From a virus, in the IMG/VR virus record IMGVR_UViG_3300045790_000066, positions 1-25,957 of that record: a stretch of 25,957 bases of DNA; one strand, 5' to 3'. A model generated the notes under the pieces. That model was not told the origin of the DNA. It made no database searches and saw only the letters and a list, made by a program, of their open reading frames with translations. The position numbers and the translations under genes are program-made. Position 1 is the first letter of the stretch. The number at the start of each line of letters is the position of its first letter. This document shows positions 8,273 through 15,607 of the stretch, in pieces.

Positions 8273-9309
8273 TATACAATCTCCTTATCTATATCTACTG
8301 TTTCTTTAAATTCTTCTACTTTTGAAGGTAGTTCTGTTTGTACTCTTTCTAATAAACTTGCACCTAAACTTTCAGCTTTTGGTTTCTCAAATTTATCTTT
8401 AGTAGTTGGTTCATTATCATCCTCTCCTCCAACATTAATAGGTACTTCATTATCATCAGGTATATTATTATCACTATCATCTTCTTCACCTTCATATAAA
8501 ACATAATCCTTAATGTCTGCATAATCAGCTATAGCAACTAACAAATAGATAGTTGGTTCTGCTAATAATAACATTAAATCTGGATTAAAAATTCCTTGAG
8601 TGTAAGCACGATATAAAATAATTTGAGCTATTTCTGATAAAGGAGTTCCCTCATCAATTATACTAATAAGCTTACCTAAATTTTCATCAGAAGTTATTTC
8701 CATATAAACATTTTCCATAGCTTCATCTTTATCAGTAATTTGAGAAGGTCTTTCCCATGACTTAGGCATATCTGGAGCTGTAGTTAAAGATTCTCCAGGT
8801 ACAGGTGAACTAAAAGGATTAGGTCCTATTTCACCACCTTCTGCAGCAGTCTGTCTAAGCATAAATTTATCATCTTCACTAACAGGTTCTTTAAATTTCA
8901 TTTTTGATGCTGCTTCAGTATCTAAAGTAGTTCCACCATGTTTATCTCTATACATTCCAGTATTTAAAAGTTTTTTCTTTTCATAATAACCAATGGCAGA
9001 GCCTTCATTCTTATTCCATATACCATCTTTTTCTAATCTATCACTTTGTTTATCTAAAAACTTATCAGCTTTATGTACTTTCATATAAGCTTTATTTAAT
9101 TTTTTTATTTTATCACTTCTCTTATTAATTAAACCACCTAGAATAGGATAGTTCTCATCAGGATTAGATGCTCTTTCAGCTTTCATAGCTGCCTTAATAT
9201 TATTTTTTTTAATATCAAGTCTAGCCCAACCTTCTTGAATTATCTTTGCAGCATTCTTTTTAGCTTGGTTATCTATTTCTGTTTCTGGTAATTTATTTTT
9301 ATTTGCCAT
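8272..9309 (-). CDS. Probable virion-associated protein, acidic C-terminus, 345 aa
   Basis: Residues 1-110 are Lys-rich and helical. A linker rich in Pro/Ser/Gly follows (about 155-195). Residues 196-270 form a compact helical segment containing EGTPLSEIAQIILYRAYTQG and LMLLLAEPTIYLLVAIADYA. The tail has an acidic run (GEEDDSDNN) and further Asp/Glu. The hydrophobic helices in the third segment look amphipathic rather than clearly transmembrane. Both ends share a single base with neighbours through TAATG (9311-9307 and 8274-8270), so it is translated as part of the internal-protein set. It lacks a recognisable catalytic motif. Its position suggests a minor structural or assembly protein; a scaffold-like role is possible but undemonstrated. 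Confidence 0.75.
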   Translation of the reverse strand: MANKNKLPETEIDNQAKKNAAKIIQEGWARLDIKKNNIKAAMKAERASNPDENYPILGGLINKRSDKIKKLNKAYMKVHKADKFLDKQSDRLEKDGIWNKNEGSAIGYYEKKKLLNTGMYRDKHGGTTLDTEAASKMKFKEPVSEDDKFMLRQTAAEGGEIGPNPFSSPVPGESLTTAPDMPKSWERPSQITDKDEAMENVYMEITSDENLGKLISIIDEGTPLSEIAQIILYRAYTQGIFNPDLMLLLAEPTIYLLVAIADYADIKDYVLYEGEEDDSDNNIPDDNEVPINVGGEDDNEPTTKDKFEKPKAESLGASLLERVQTELPSKVEEFKETVDIDKEIV

Positions 9310-9437
9310 TATGTTTTTTTCTTTTTAGGAAAACCTGCTTTCATATTAGCATAAGCTTTCTTTGTTATAGTTGTTTTGTTTTTTGGTCTAGATGTACCAG
9401 CTTTTTTACGAGCATTAATATTTTTATAAAGACTCAT
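9309..9437 (-). CDS. Very small Lys-rich protein (42 aa), possible DNA-binding virion component
   Basis: This is a 42-residue ORF starting MSLYKNINARKK and ending FPKKKKT. It contains 12 Lys and 2 Arg and no acidic residue. The stop overlaps the next ATG by one base (TAATG), and an AGGTAG ribosome-binding-like sequence precedes the start by about 6 nt. Short proteins beginning MSLY-x-N-I and ending in poly-Lys are familiar from the late regions of marine podoviruses. That is recall, not a search result. The charge suggests nucleic-acid binding, perhaps with packaged DNA. That function is inference. Confidence 0.75.
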   Translation of the reverse strand: MSLYKNINARKKAGTSRPKNKTTITKKAYANMKAGFPKKKKT

Positions 9438-9455
9438 TAATTGCTACCTACCATA

Positions 9456-10730
9456 TTATCCTGCTAATATATCCATATTTTTATATGAGTTTTCAATGTT
9501 TCTTGCATTTGCGTCACCAAATACTTTTGCAAAAAGAGAACCACCACTAGAACCTATAATTTGAGATGCATCATAATTTGTTTTTGAGTCAGTATAAAGA
9601 TTAGAGTTATTATCAACTGCATAAACTACATCATGTTTATCTGGTTCTGCACTTAATAAACTATCAGCTTTACTAAAAGCTAATTTCTTAGCTTTCTTTT
9701 TCCAACTATCTTTAGCAATTTGTTCTTTAAATGAACCATCACCATTAAACTCATAAGTACCTTGTCCACCTCCTCCTGCTTGTCTTAAAGAATAATCTTT
9801 TGAAGTTGATAAATCAAAATCTAAATAATTATTTTCTCCACCAACACTATTAAATAAATCAGTAGATGTAGCACCATTTTCTAACATGATGTCTCCTATT
9901 TGTTGGTCATTAATATAACTACCCATATCTTTTGCACGAGTAACTAAATCATTTTTATATCTTAATGCATTCTTAGATAAAATATTATTTTGACTCCAAG
10001 CATCATTAATAGTATTTGTAATTAATCTTTGATTACCAACTTGTGCTTTTGATAATTCTTGAGTCCACCAACCACCACTTTGTGTACCTAAAGATTGTCC
10101 TTGAAGTTGTGAACCTTCAATTACACCTGCTTGTAAAGCTGATGCAGCTTGATTAGTTGTCATGCTTTTATTAATTAATGTATTATTCCAAGAAGAAGGA
10201 CCTGTAGCCATCTGTCCTGTAATATCTACACTACCAGCCACACCTTTTTTCCCAAAAGCTTTTGCAAAGTTTTGTTGAGAAGACCTATATAAATTTTTTG
10301 CACCTTTAGAAATTTTTGTCCAATAGTTTCCTACTTTAGTTCCTTTACCTGCAAAAGATTGAAAAGTTTTAGCAATTGATTTTGAAATTGAATTAAAAAC
10401 ATTACTCATTGCACCAGTTGTAGCTCGGTAGCCAGTTCTAATAGAGTTACCAACTTGTCCAGCACTTCTTAAAAAAGTTGACCAAGCACCTGTACCTTGA
10501 GTTGCTTGTAATCCTGTAGTCATAGTACTTAAACCACTAAGAGCATAGGGCATCGCCATAGCTAAAGCTATAGAACCTAATGGACCTAATTTCTTATTAA
10601 CATAATTAACACCTCTCATTACAGCTTTACCAACTTTTGCAATACCTTTTGCAACACCTTTAAATATTTTACTTAAAGGTTTCTTTGCTGACTTCTTTAC
10701 TTTTTTCCAAATTTTACTAAAAAATCCCAT
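9456..10730 (-). CDS. Internal/minor virion protein with cationic N-terminus and hydrophobic segment, 424 aa
   Basis: The first 47 residues are strongly cationic and amphipathic (MGFFSKIWKKVKKSAKK, then repeated KG-V/I-AK patterns). A hydrophobic stretch follows at about 50-66 (PLGSIALAMAMPYALSGL). The rest is rich in Ser, Thr, Gly, Asn and Gln with few motifs; Gly-rich GGGGQG lies near residue 320. It sits between the 704-residue repeat protein and the 345-residue protein, among probable ejection proteins. The N-terminus resembles a membrane-active cationic peptide, which would suit a protein delivered into the cell envelope with the DNA. No enzyme signature is visible. An AAGGA ribosome-binding site lies about 9 nt before the ATG. 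Confidence 0.78.
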   Translation of the reverse strand: MGFFSKIWKKVKKSAKKPLSKIFKGVAKGIAKVGKAVMRGVNYVNKKLGPLGSIALAMAMPYALSGLSTMTTGLQATQGTGAWSTFLRSAGQVGNSIRTGYRATTGAMSNVFNSISKSIAKTFQSFAGKGTKVGNYWTKISKGAKNLYRSSQQNFAKAFGKKGVAGSVDITGQMATGPSSWNNTLINKSMTTNQAASALQAGVIEGSQLQGQSLGTQSGGWWTQELSKAQVGNQRLITNTINDAWSQNNILSKNALRYKNDLVTRAKDMGSYINDQQIGDIMLENGATSTDLFNSVGGENNYLDFDLSTSKDYSLRQAGGGGQGTYEFNGDGSFKEQIAKDSWKKKAKKLAFSKADSLLSAEPDKHDVVYAVDNNSNLYTDSKTNYDASQIIGSSGGSLFAKVFGDANARNIENSYKNMDILAG

Positions 10731-10742
10731 ATTATATAATCC

Positions 10743-12857
10743 TTAATTTTTTTTGTTTGCTTCTATTGTTTTCCATATATCTAATCCAAAACCACCAAGA
10801 TTTTTTAATTGTGAAATCTTATTAGAATCTAAAGCTGCTTCATTTCCTAAAGCTGCAATAGTAATATTAGTTTGTCTTTCGTCTTGATTTTGTGCTGCTT
10901 CATATTCCCATTTAGCAGAATCTCTCATTTCTTGCCATAGAAAAGATAAACCTTGATTACTCATATTAAATGAGTTCATAGCATTAGCTTGATTAACAGC
11001 ATTTGCTCCTGCAGTATTTGCAGTATTCATCTGTCTTCTCCATAATACATTTGATTGTTCAATTAAATTTGAGTTCTGTGTATTAAATTGTTCTCTATTA
11101 AAATCTAGTTGAGTATTAAATTTTTCTATTTCAGTATTCATAGTATTTTCTAATCTATCAGCTTCTAAAGTATTATTCTGATTTAAAGCAGCTACTCTAT
11201 TTGTTTCAGTTGAATTATAAACTTGCATTGCATCATTTCTTGCAGCATTTTGTTGATTGATTGTTGATGCTAAATTGTTTATAAACTGATTCATTTGATT
11301 TGTACTTGTTGCATTAAATTGAGCAGCAGCATTTGTAGCAGCTTGGTCAGATAACATTGTTTGTTGTCTTTGTTGTGTATTTAATATTTCAGTTTGTTGT
11401 GCTGCAGATAAATTAGTCATATCCATTTGTAAAAAAGCTTGAGCATTACCTACTGCTTTTTGTTGAGCATTAGATAAATTAGCCATATCCATTGTAGCTA
11501 ACTGTACAGCATTTTGCATTGTACTTTGTTGAGTATTAGATAAATTAGTTAATTCAAATGTTTTATATAAATTAGAATTTGATATTGCAGTTTGTTGTGC
11601 ATTGTTTAAATTTAAAACATCAAAACCTGCACTTGTTTGTGCATTAGCTAAAGCAGTTTGTTGTCCTGTACTTAAATTAGCTAAAGACATTTGTTGAGTT
11701 AACTGTCCTTGAGTTAAACCAGCTTGTTGTACATTTGCTAAGTTTGCTAATTTAGTTTGTTGAGCTTGTGCAGCACTAGCAATAATAGCTTGTTGTTGGT
11801 TCATTGCATTTAGTTTAATTATCTCTTGTGAAAACTGACCATTCATCATCTTAGCTTTCATATCATTCTCAGAGTTTACTAATTGAGTTTGAAAGCTTTG
11901 TTGTGCTGATAATACTGATGCTTGTTGTTCGTTAGTTAAATTTTGTGATGCTCTTTGTTGTAGAGCTGTTGCATTAGATTGAGCAATAGGTAATGCACTT
12001 TGTATAATTGCATTTACTAAAGCATCTCTTCCAATAGAAGACTTACTTAATCCTCTTTGTGCTAAATTCTTTTCAACATTTTCAACTGCAGCTCTAGCCC
12101 ATGTAGGAATAGTACCAGTATCAATACCAGTTAACAAAGAAGTTATTTGTGTAGATACTAAAGCATCTGTAGGTAAAGAAGCGATTGAAGCTTGTACCGA
12201 AGTAGGTGAACCTTGAATTGTTGCAGTAAGTTGAGCAGGATTACTTGCGATTGCTGCTACAATAGCAGTAGGTAATGTTGCAGTTTGTCCAGCAACAGTT
12301 GCAGCAGTACCACTTAATACTGAAGCTAAAGCTCCTGAAGATAATTGTCCTGAAGCTGCTTGAGCAATTGCTGAACTTGATGGTCCACCAGTTGCACCAG
12401 TTGCAGTACCAGATAAACTTCCAATAACTGTACCTATTTGTGAATTAGTTCCAACTGTACCACTTTGAGCAGTACCACTTTGAGCAGTACCAGTAGCACC
12501 AGTCATTGTTGATAAGGTAGGAGCTGTTGGAGTAGCTGCTGAAGAAGATGTTAAAGCTGTTGGTGATGCTATTGATTGACCAGTAATTGAAGCTGAAGCT
12601 ATATCTGTAGGAGCAGCTAATGTATTACCACTTAATAATTCATTTGATTGTACACCTTGGTTTGTATAAGATTGTTTAGCTGATGCTGCTAATTCAGGTG
12701 ATTTGATTTGGTCAGTAACAAACTTATCTATGTTTTGATTTCTAGTACCTAAACCACCTTGTTGTGGTTCAGAAGCTTTAGGAATACTTTTAAAATCTCT
12801 AACTTCATCACCAACAGCATATTTTTTTCTTCTAATTCTTTTAATCTTTGTTAACAT
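10743..12857 (-). CDS. Internal virion protein with 22-residue helical repeats, 704 aa
   Basis: The N-terminus is basic (MLTKIKRIRRKKYAVGDEVR). Residues 75-250 are Ala/Ser/Thr/Gly-rich and of low complexity, including a short GTAQS duplication. Residues 306-503 hold nine consecutive 22-residue units in perfect phase, best seen as N-L-x-x-x-Q-Q starting at 372, 394, 416, 438, 460 and 482. Residues 505-640 are Asn/Gln-rich, and the C-terminus (640-704) is helical with WQEMRDSAKWEYEAAQNQDERQ. It opens the internal-protein block, the position of T7 gp14. The helical repeat could form a long rod or lie on a membrane. A strong AAGGA ribosome-binding site precedes the ATG. No catalytic motif is seen. 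Internal or ejection protein is inference from synteny and composition. Confidence 0.8.
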   Translation of the reverse strand: MLTKIKRIRRKKYAVGDEVRDFKSIPKASEPQQGGLGTRNQNIDKFVTDQIKSPELAASAKQSYTNQGVQSNELLSGNTLAAPTDIASASITGQSIASPTALTSSSAATPTAPTLSTMTGATGTAQSGTAQSGTVGTNSQIGTVIGSLSGTATGATGGPSSSAIAQAASGQLSSGALASVLSGTAATVAGQTATLPTAIVAAIASNPAQLTATIQGSPTSVQASIASLPTDALVSTQITSLLTGIDTGTIPTWARAAVENVEKNLAQRGLSKSSIGRDALVNAIIQSALPIAQSNATALQQRASQNLTNEQQASVLSAQQSFQTQLVNSENDMKAKMMNGQFSQEIIKLNAMNQQQAIIASAAQAQQTKLANLANVQQAGLTQGQLTQQMSLANLSTGQQTALANAQTSAGFDVLNLNNAQQTAISNSNLYKTFELTNLSNTQQSTMQNAVQLATMDMANLSNAQQKAVGNAQAFLQMDMTNLSAAQQTEILNTQQRQQTMLSDQAATNAAAQFNATSTNQMNQFINNLASTINQQNAARNDAMQVYNSTETNRVAALNQNNTLEADRLENTMNTEIEKFNTQLDFNREQFNTQNSNLIEQSNVLWRRQMNTANTAGANAVNQANAMNSFNMSNQGLSFLWQEMRDSAKWEYEAAQNQDERQTNITIAALGNEAALDSNKISQLKNLGGFGLDIWKTIEANKKN
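11349..11942 (-). repeat. Nine-unit in-frame 66-bp (22-residue) degenerate repeat
   Basis: Within the 704-residue gene, units begin at residues 306, 328, 350, 372, 394, 416, 438, 460 and 482, always 22 apart. The consensus is roughly N-L-S/N-x-x-Q-Q-T-A-x-x-N-A-Q, followed by about ten more variable residues ending near M/L-A/T. The unit at 328 is degenerate. The protein period is exact while the DNA has diverged, so selection has kept the spacing. Twenty-two equals two 11-residue helical repeats. Confidence 0.85.
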
Positions 12858-12862
12858 TATTT

Positions 12863-12867
12863 TCCTT
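12863..12867 (-). promoter_or_regulatory. Shine-Dalgarno AAGGA of the 704-aa gene
   Basis: AAGGA lies 5 nt before the ATG at 12857, in the context AAGGAAAATAATG. It begins inside the stop codon of the 58-residue gene (12868-12866), so termination and reinitiation are probably linked. Confidence 0.7.
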
Positions 12868-13042
12868 AATTATAAATAAAATTATATATTCCACTTATTG
12901 CACCTGCTATTATAATTAATACCCAGATTGCACCTTTACCTTTATTGATATCAGCTCTTAAACATTTAGTTTCACTTCTAAGTTCTTTTATTTCTCTTAC
13001 TAAAAAATCTATTTTAACTTCTGTAGCTGATTTTCTTGGCAT
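12866..13042 (-). CDS. Small coiled-coil plus single-TM protein (58 aa), possibly XhlA/holin-like
   Basis: This 58-residue ORF begins MPRKSATEVK, has a charged helical region with heptad spacing (about 8-32, including FLVREIKELRSE), and ends in one hydrophobic segment (39-56, IWVLIIIAGAISGI). A charged coiled coil followed by a C-terminal membrane anchor is the layout of XhlA-type membrane proteins that act with holins. The sequence match itself was not established. It is separated from the main lysis genes by about 11 kb, so it could instead be a virion or membrane-adaptor protein. Its ATG shares one base with the upstream stop (TAATG, 13044-13040), and AAGGA lies at 13052-13048. Confidence 0.75.
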   Translation of the reverse strand: MPRKSATEVKIDFLVREIKELRSETKCLRADINKGKGAIWVLIIIAGAISGIYNFIYN

Positions 13043-13191
13043 TATTTTCCTTGACCTTTGTAGGTTTTAACACCAGTTTGTCTTCGTTTATGTTTATTCA
13101 TACTGCTTGTAGTTGGTCTTCGACCTTGAGAACTGCCTTTGGGAATCCTGACATGGGCATCTTTATTTAATAATCCTTTTGCTCTTGCCAT
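13042..13191 (-). CDS. Very small Arg/Lys-rich protein (49 aa)
   Basis: This 49-residue ORF (MARAKGLLNKDAHVRIPKG at the start, TGVKTYKGQGK at the end) has 8 Lys, 6 Arg and 2 His against a single Asp. It has no hydrophobic segment. Like the 42-residue gene it is a candidate nucleic-acid-binding or virion-packaged peptide, by composition only. The ATG lies 1 nt after a perfect -10 hexamer, so a transcript started at that promoter would miss it. Translation would need read-through from upstream transcripts, and no good ribosome-binding site precedes it. Its stop is coupled to the next gene by TAATG. Alternatively it is vestigial. Confidence 0.65.
   Translation of the reverse strand: MARAKGLLNKDAHVRIPKGSSQGRRPTTSSMNKHKRRQTGVKTYKGQGK
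13048..13052 (-). promoter_or_regulatory. Shine-Dalgarno AAGGA of the 58-aa gene
   Basis: AAGGA lies 5 nt before the ATG at 13042, in exactly the same 13-nt context (AAGGAAAATAATG) as the site before the 704-residue gene. It lies inside the end of the 49-residue gene. Confidence 0.7.
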
Positions 13192-13192
13192 A

Positions 13193-13221
13193 ATTATACC
13201 ATATTATATTGTTAATGTCAA
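13193..13221 (-). promoter_or_regulatory. Sigma70-type promoter, perfect -35/-10 with extended -10
   Basis: The minus strand reads TTGACA (13221-13216), a 17-nt spacer ending ATGG, then TATAAT (13198-13193). Both hexamers match consensus and the spacer is ideal; TGG before TATAAT gives an extended -10. It begins 2 nt after the stop of the upstream DUF7483-type gene. The expected start of transcription is near 13186, just inside the 49-residue ORF. It should drive the 58-residue gene, the internal proteins and lysis. It shares the ATGGTATAATTA core with the promoter at 21919-21891. Confidence 0.75.
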
Positions 13222-13223
13222 CC

Positions 13224-14252
13224 TTACCTAGCTTTAGCAGTAACACCATTTGTACCTACGATTGATTGTCCAAATGCCATATAAATATTTGTGTTACTTG
13301 AAGCATTATAATTTGTATCAGTTGTTCTTATTTTAAAACCATTACTTAAAAAATCCATTTCTTTAGTGGTGTCCTCAACTAAAGAATCATTTGCTGCTAT
13401 TGCTTTTGTCATTTCATTACTCGGTGACCTTTTATTATCCCACATAAGCCATTCTCCTGAACCAGTTGCATCTTTAATCATTAAAAATGCTGGTTTGAAT
13501 CCTGTATAAACAAATGAACCATCAGCATTTCCATTACCTGTGTAGGATGAAAATTTTGAGTAGCCTTGAACATCTGCGAAGCAATATGCAATCATACTAT
13601 TTCCACTTCCATTTACTGCTGTATCACTACTAACAATAAAATCAGTAGCATCAGGAGTAGAGTTATTAAAAAATCCAGATGCTGTTGTAGGTGTAGCAGT
13701 AGTATTTAAATAACATGCTTTAGTATTTCCTGTACCTACATGATATACAACCCATTGAGCTGAACCATTAGATAAATTTTTAATCATAACAACTTTAGGT
13801 ATTACTCCTAATCCATGTGAAACTAAAATATTTCCTGCTGTTCCTGTCCATTTAACAATACTAAAACCTGCTGTTGTATTAGCTCTGACAGTAGAAGTTA
13901 CACTACCACTATTAAGTGTTTGTGAAGCTCCTGCTTTCCAAGTCCATGATACAAAAGTATCTCCATTATTATTATATCCACCTTGACCACCAAGAGAAAA
14001 ACCATCTGTTACAAAGCCTGTTACCCCTGTACTATCTGTTGCTTCTGCACCAGTTGCATTAGAATATATTGCTTTTGTTGCACCTCTAACAGAATCTACT
14101 AAATGATGACTTGCAGGACTATTTCTTCTTTTTAACCAAACAAGGTCTGCTTGAAAAGTACCTGATTCAGTTATATTTCTTGTTCCATCATCACCAGTAT
14201 AGAGCATAGTGTTTTGATAAAGTTTGCTATTATTTATTGTAGTATAAGCCAT
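13224..14252 (-). CDS. DUF7483-type fibre/receptor-binding protein, copy 2
   Basis: This 342-residue protein begins MAYTTINNSKLYQNTMLYTG and ends with a YMAFGQSIVGTNGV block. It is a clear full-length paralogue of the 341-residue protein at 18197-19222. It resembles proteins of the DUF7483 family that are common near tail-fibre genes of marine phages (family name from recall). Three internal segments share a pattern: a Gly/Phe-Pro lead, a hydrophobic strand ending I-K, then a Trp-containing strand. They lie around residues 32-60, 148-176 and 253-280, suggesting repeated beta units. There is no signal peptide or membrane span. It probably decorates the distal tail and contributes to host binding; that is inference. 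Its start is coupled to the LamG/SPRY gene by TAATG (14254-14250). Confidence 0.82.
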   Translation of the reverse strand: MAYTTINNSKLYQNTMLYTGDDGTRNITESGTFQADLVWLKRRNSPASHHLVDSVRGATKAIYSNATGAEATDSTGVTGFVTDGFSLGGQGGYNNNGDTFVSWTWKAGASQTLNSGSVTSTVRANTTAGFSIVKWTGTAGNILVSHGLGVIPKVVMIKNLSNGSAQWVVYHVGTGNTKACYLNTTATPTTASGFFNNSTPDATDFIVSSDTAVNGSGNSMIAYCFADVQGYSKFSSYTGNGNADGSFVYTGFKPAFLMIKDATGSGEWLMWDNKRSPSNEMTKAIAANDSLVEDTTKEMDFLSNGFKIRTTDTNYNASSNTNIYMAFGQSIVGTNGVTAKAR

Positions 14253-15607
14253 TATTCGTTAAGTCCTTTTGTGTTAAGTGCTGAGTATCCTGCTGGTACT
14301 GTATAATTAAATTTAGATGCACCTTCTGCACCTGCATAACCATTACCTGAGTTTGTAGTTATTGCTGTTGTTCCAAAAAAACCATTGCCGAAGTTTACAT
14401 TACAAACTCTACTTTGATAATTAGTTGCTAAAGGCAACCAATCTACACTTGTAGATAATCCTGTATAAGCAGAGTTAGTTGTAGTACCTGATGCTATTTC
14501 AGAAATAGTAGCAGAGTTTTGCCATACACCATCTTTAGAAAACCAAATAGTACCAGTTGTACTATCAAAAGCTGTTCCTATTATATTTCCACTTGCATAG
14601 GTACTTCCATAACTTGTAGCAGTACCTTCATTAATTTTATTTCCATCATCTTCATAGCCAACACATTGATTTCCAATAAAACTATTATCATAAGAAGATA
14701 AATCAACTATTCCAGTAGTTGCACTTCCATCTGACCCAGCACTAACCCATTTAGTTTCCCAATAATATTTACCTTTTAATGCAATAGAACCAACAGCATT
14801 AAGATTAGAATTTGAATTATTAAATGATGCTGTTGTATTACCATTTGAAAATGTTGGGTTTCTATCTCCACTAGTTTCTCTAGGAACTAAAGGCATAAAT
14901 GTAGCAAAAACATTATCAGGATTATCTTTTAAATCTGTAAGAGTACCACCACCTAATGTAAAGTCATTACCTTCACCTGATTGGTCAGTAATACCATTAC
15001 CATCTTTAAGAATAAAGAATCCATTATTTCCATAAGTAACTGAAGGAGAAGTCTTAGCTTCCCACTCACCTGTAGTTGCATCTGTTGAACCGAAAGCTGA
15101 TGCGTCATAAGCTGTTCCATCTATAAAGTGTAAATGAGAAACTGAACTATCAAGATAAGACGCATTTCTATAACTATCTTTTCCTATTGTATGTTCAATA
15201 GCAGAATTTATAAGTGAAGCTTGATTTTGAGTTGGGTATGTTAAATCACCCCCAACAGATGTATCTGTTTCTTGATTTCCATTTATATAAATTTTTAATC
15301 TTTCAGAATCTGTAACATTTGCAGAATCAAAAGATATAACTAAATTATACCAACCAGAAACATCTCTTAATCTATTTGATAATCTAAAAGAGCCTAGTGC
15401 TGAACCACCACTTACTTGAGAATAGTATTGTAGTTGACCACTATTGTAATTAGACCAAATTTGTTGATAATTACTACTATCGCCACCTGCACTAAATAAA
15501 GTATTAATATCTCCACCTATGTGTCCTTTTTTAATCCATGCAGAAAGTGTCCACTTTTTATTATTTGTTGGTGTTCCTAAAGTTCTTGTTAAATATGTAT
15601 TAGCCAT
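14252..15607 (-). CDS. LamG/concanavalin-like plus SPRY-like fibre protein, copy 2
   Basis: This is a 451-residue protein. Residues 1-185 look like a LamG/concanavalin-A-like jelly roll: KKWTLSAWIKKG near the start, GWYNLVISFDSA mid-domain, LKIYINGNQ, and a terminal YLDSSVSHLHFIDG strand. Residues about 260-440 look SPRY-like: GKYYWETKWV, an internal GIVDLSS, NIIGTAFDSTTGTIWFSKDG and VNFGNGFFG. Both folds commonly bind glycans or proteins, so a distal tail adhesin is likely. It is a paralogue of the 441-residue protein at 19222-20547; both end with S-A/T-LNTKGLN-like sequence. One-base TAATG overlaps join it to genes on both sides (15609-15605 and 14254-14250). Confidence 0.83.
   Translation of the reverse strand: MANTYLTRTLGTPTNNKKWTLSAWIKKGHIGGDINTLFSAGGDSSNYQQIWSNYNSGQLQYYSQVSGGSALGSFRLSNRLRDVSGWYNLVISFDSANVTDSERLKIYINGNQETDTSVGGDLTYPTQNQASLINSAIEHTIGKDSYRNASYLDSSVSHLHFIDGTAYDASAFGSTDATTGEWEAKTSPSVTYGNNGFFILKDGNGITDQSGEGNDFTLGGGTLTDLKDNPDNVFATFMPLVPRETSGDRNPTFSNGNTTASFNNSNSNLNAVGSIALKGKYYWETKWVSAGSDGSATTGIVDLSSYDNSFIGNQCVGYEDDGNKINEGTATSYGSTYASGNIIGTAFDSTTGTIWFSKDGVWQNSATISEIASGTTTNSAYTGLSTSVDWLPLATNYQSRVCNVNFGNGFFGTTAITTNSGNGYAGAEGASKFNYTVPAGYSALNTKGLNE

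Noticed and set aside
8271-8299. TATAAT just before the 572-aa internal protein start
   Set aside because: The -35 position at ideal spacing reads AGTAGA. It is a chance -10 in AT-rich DNA at a coupled junction.
11349-11942. Possible CRISPR-like regular repeat
   Set aside because: The 66-bp period is in frame and degenerate at DNA level, with no conserved repeat/unique spacer alternation. It is a protein repeat.
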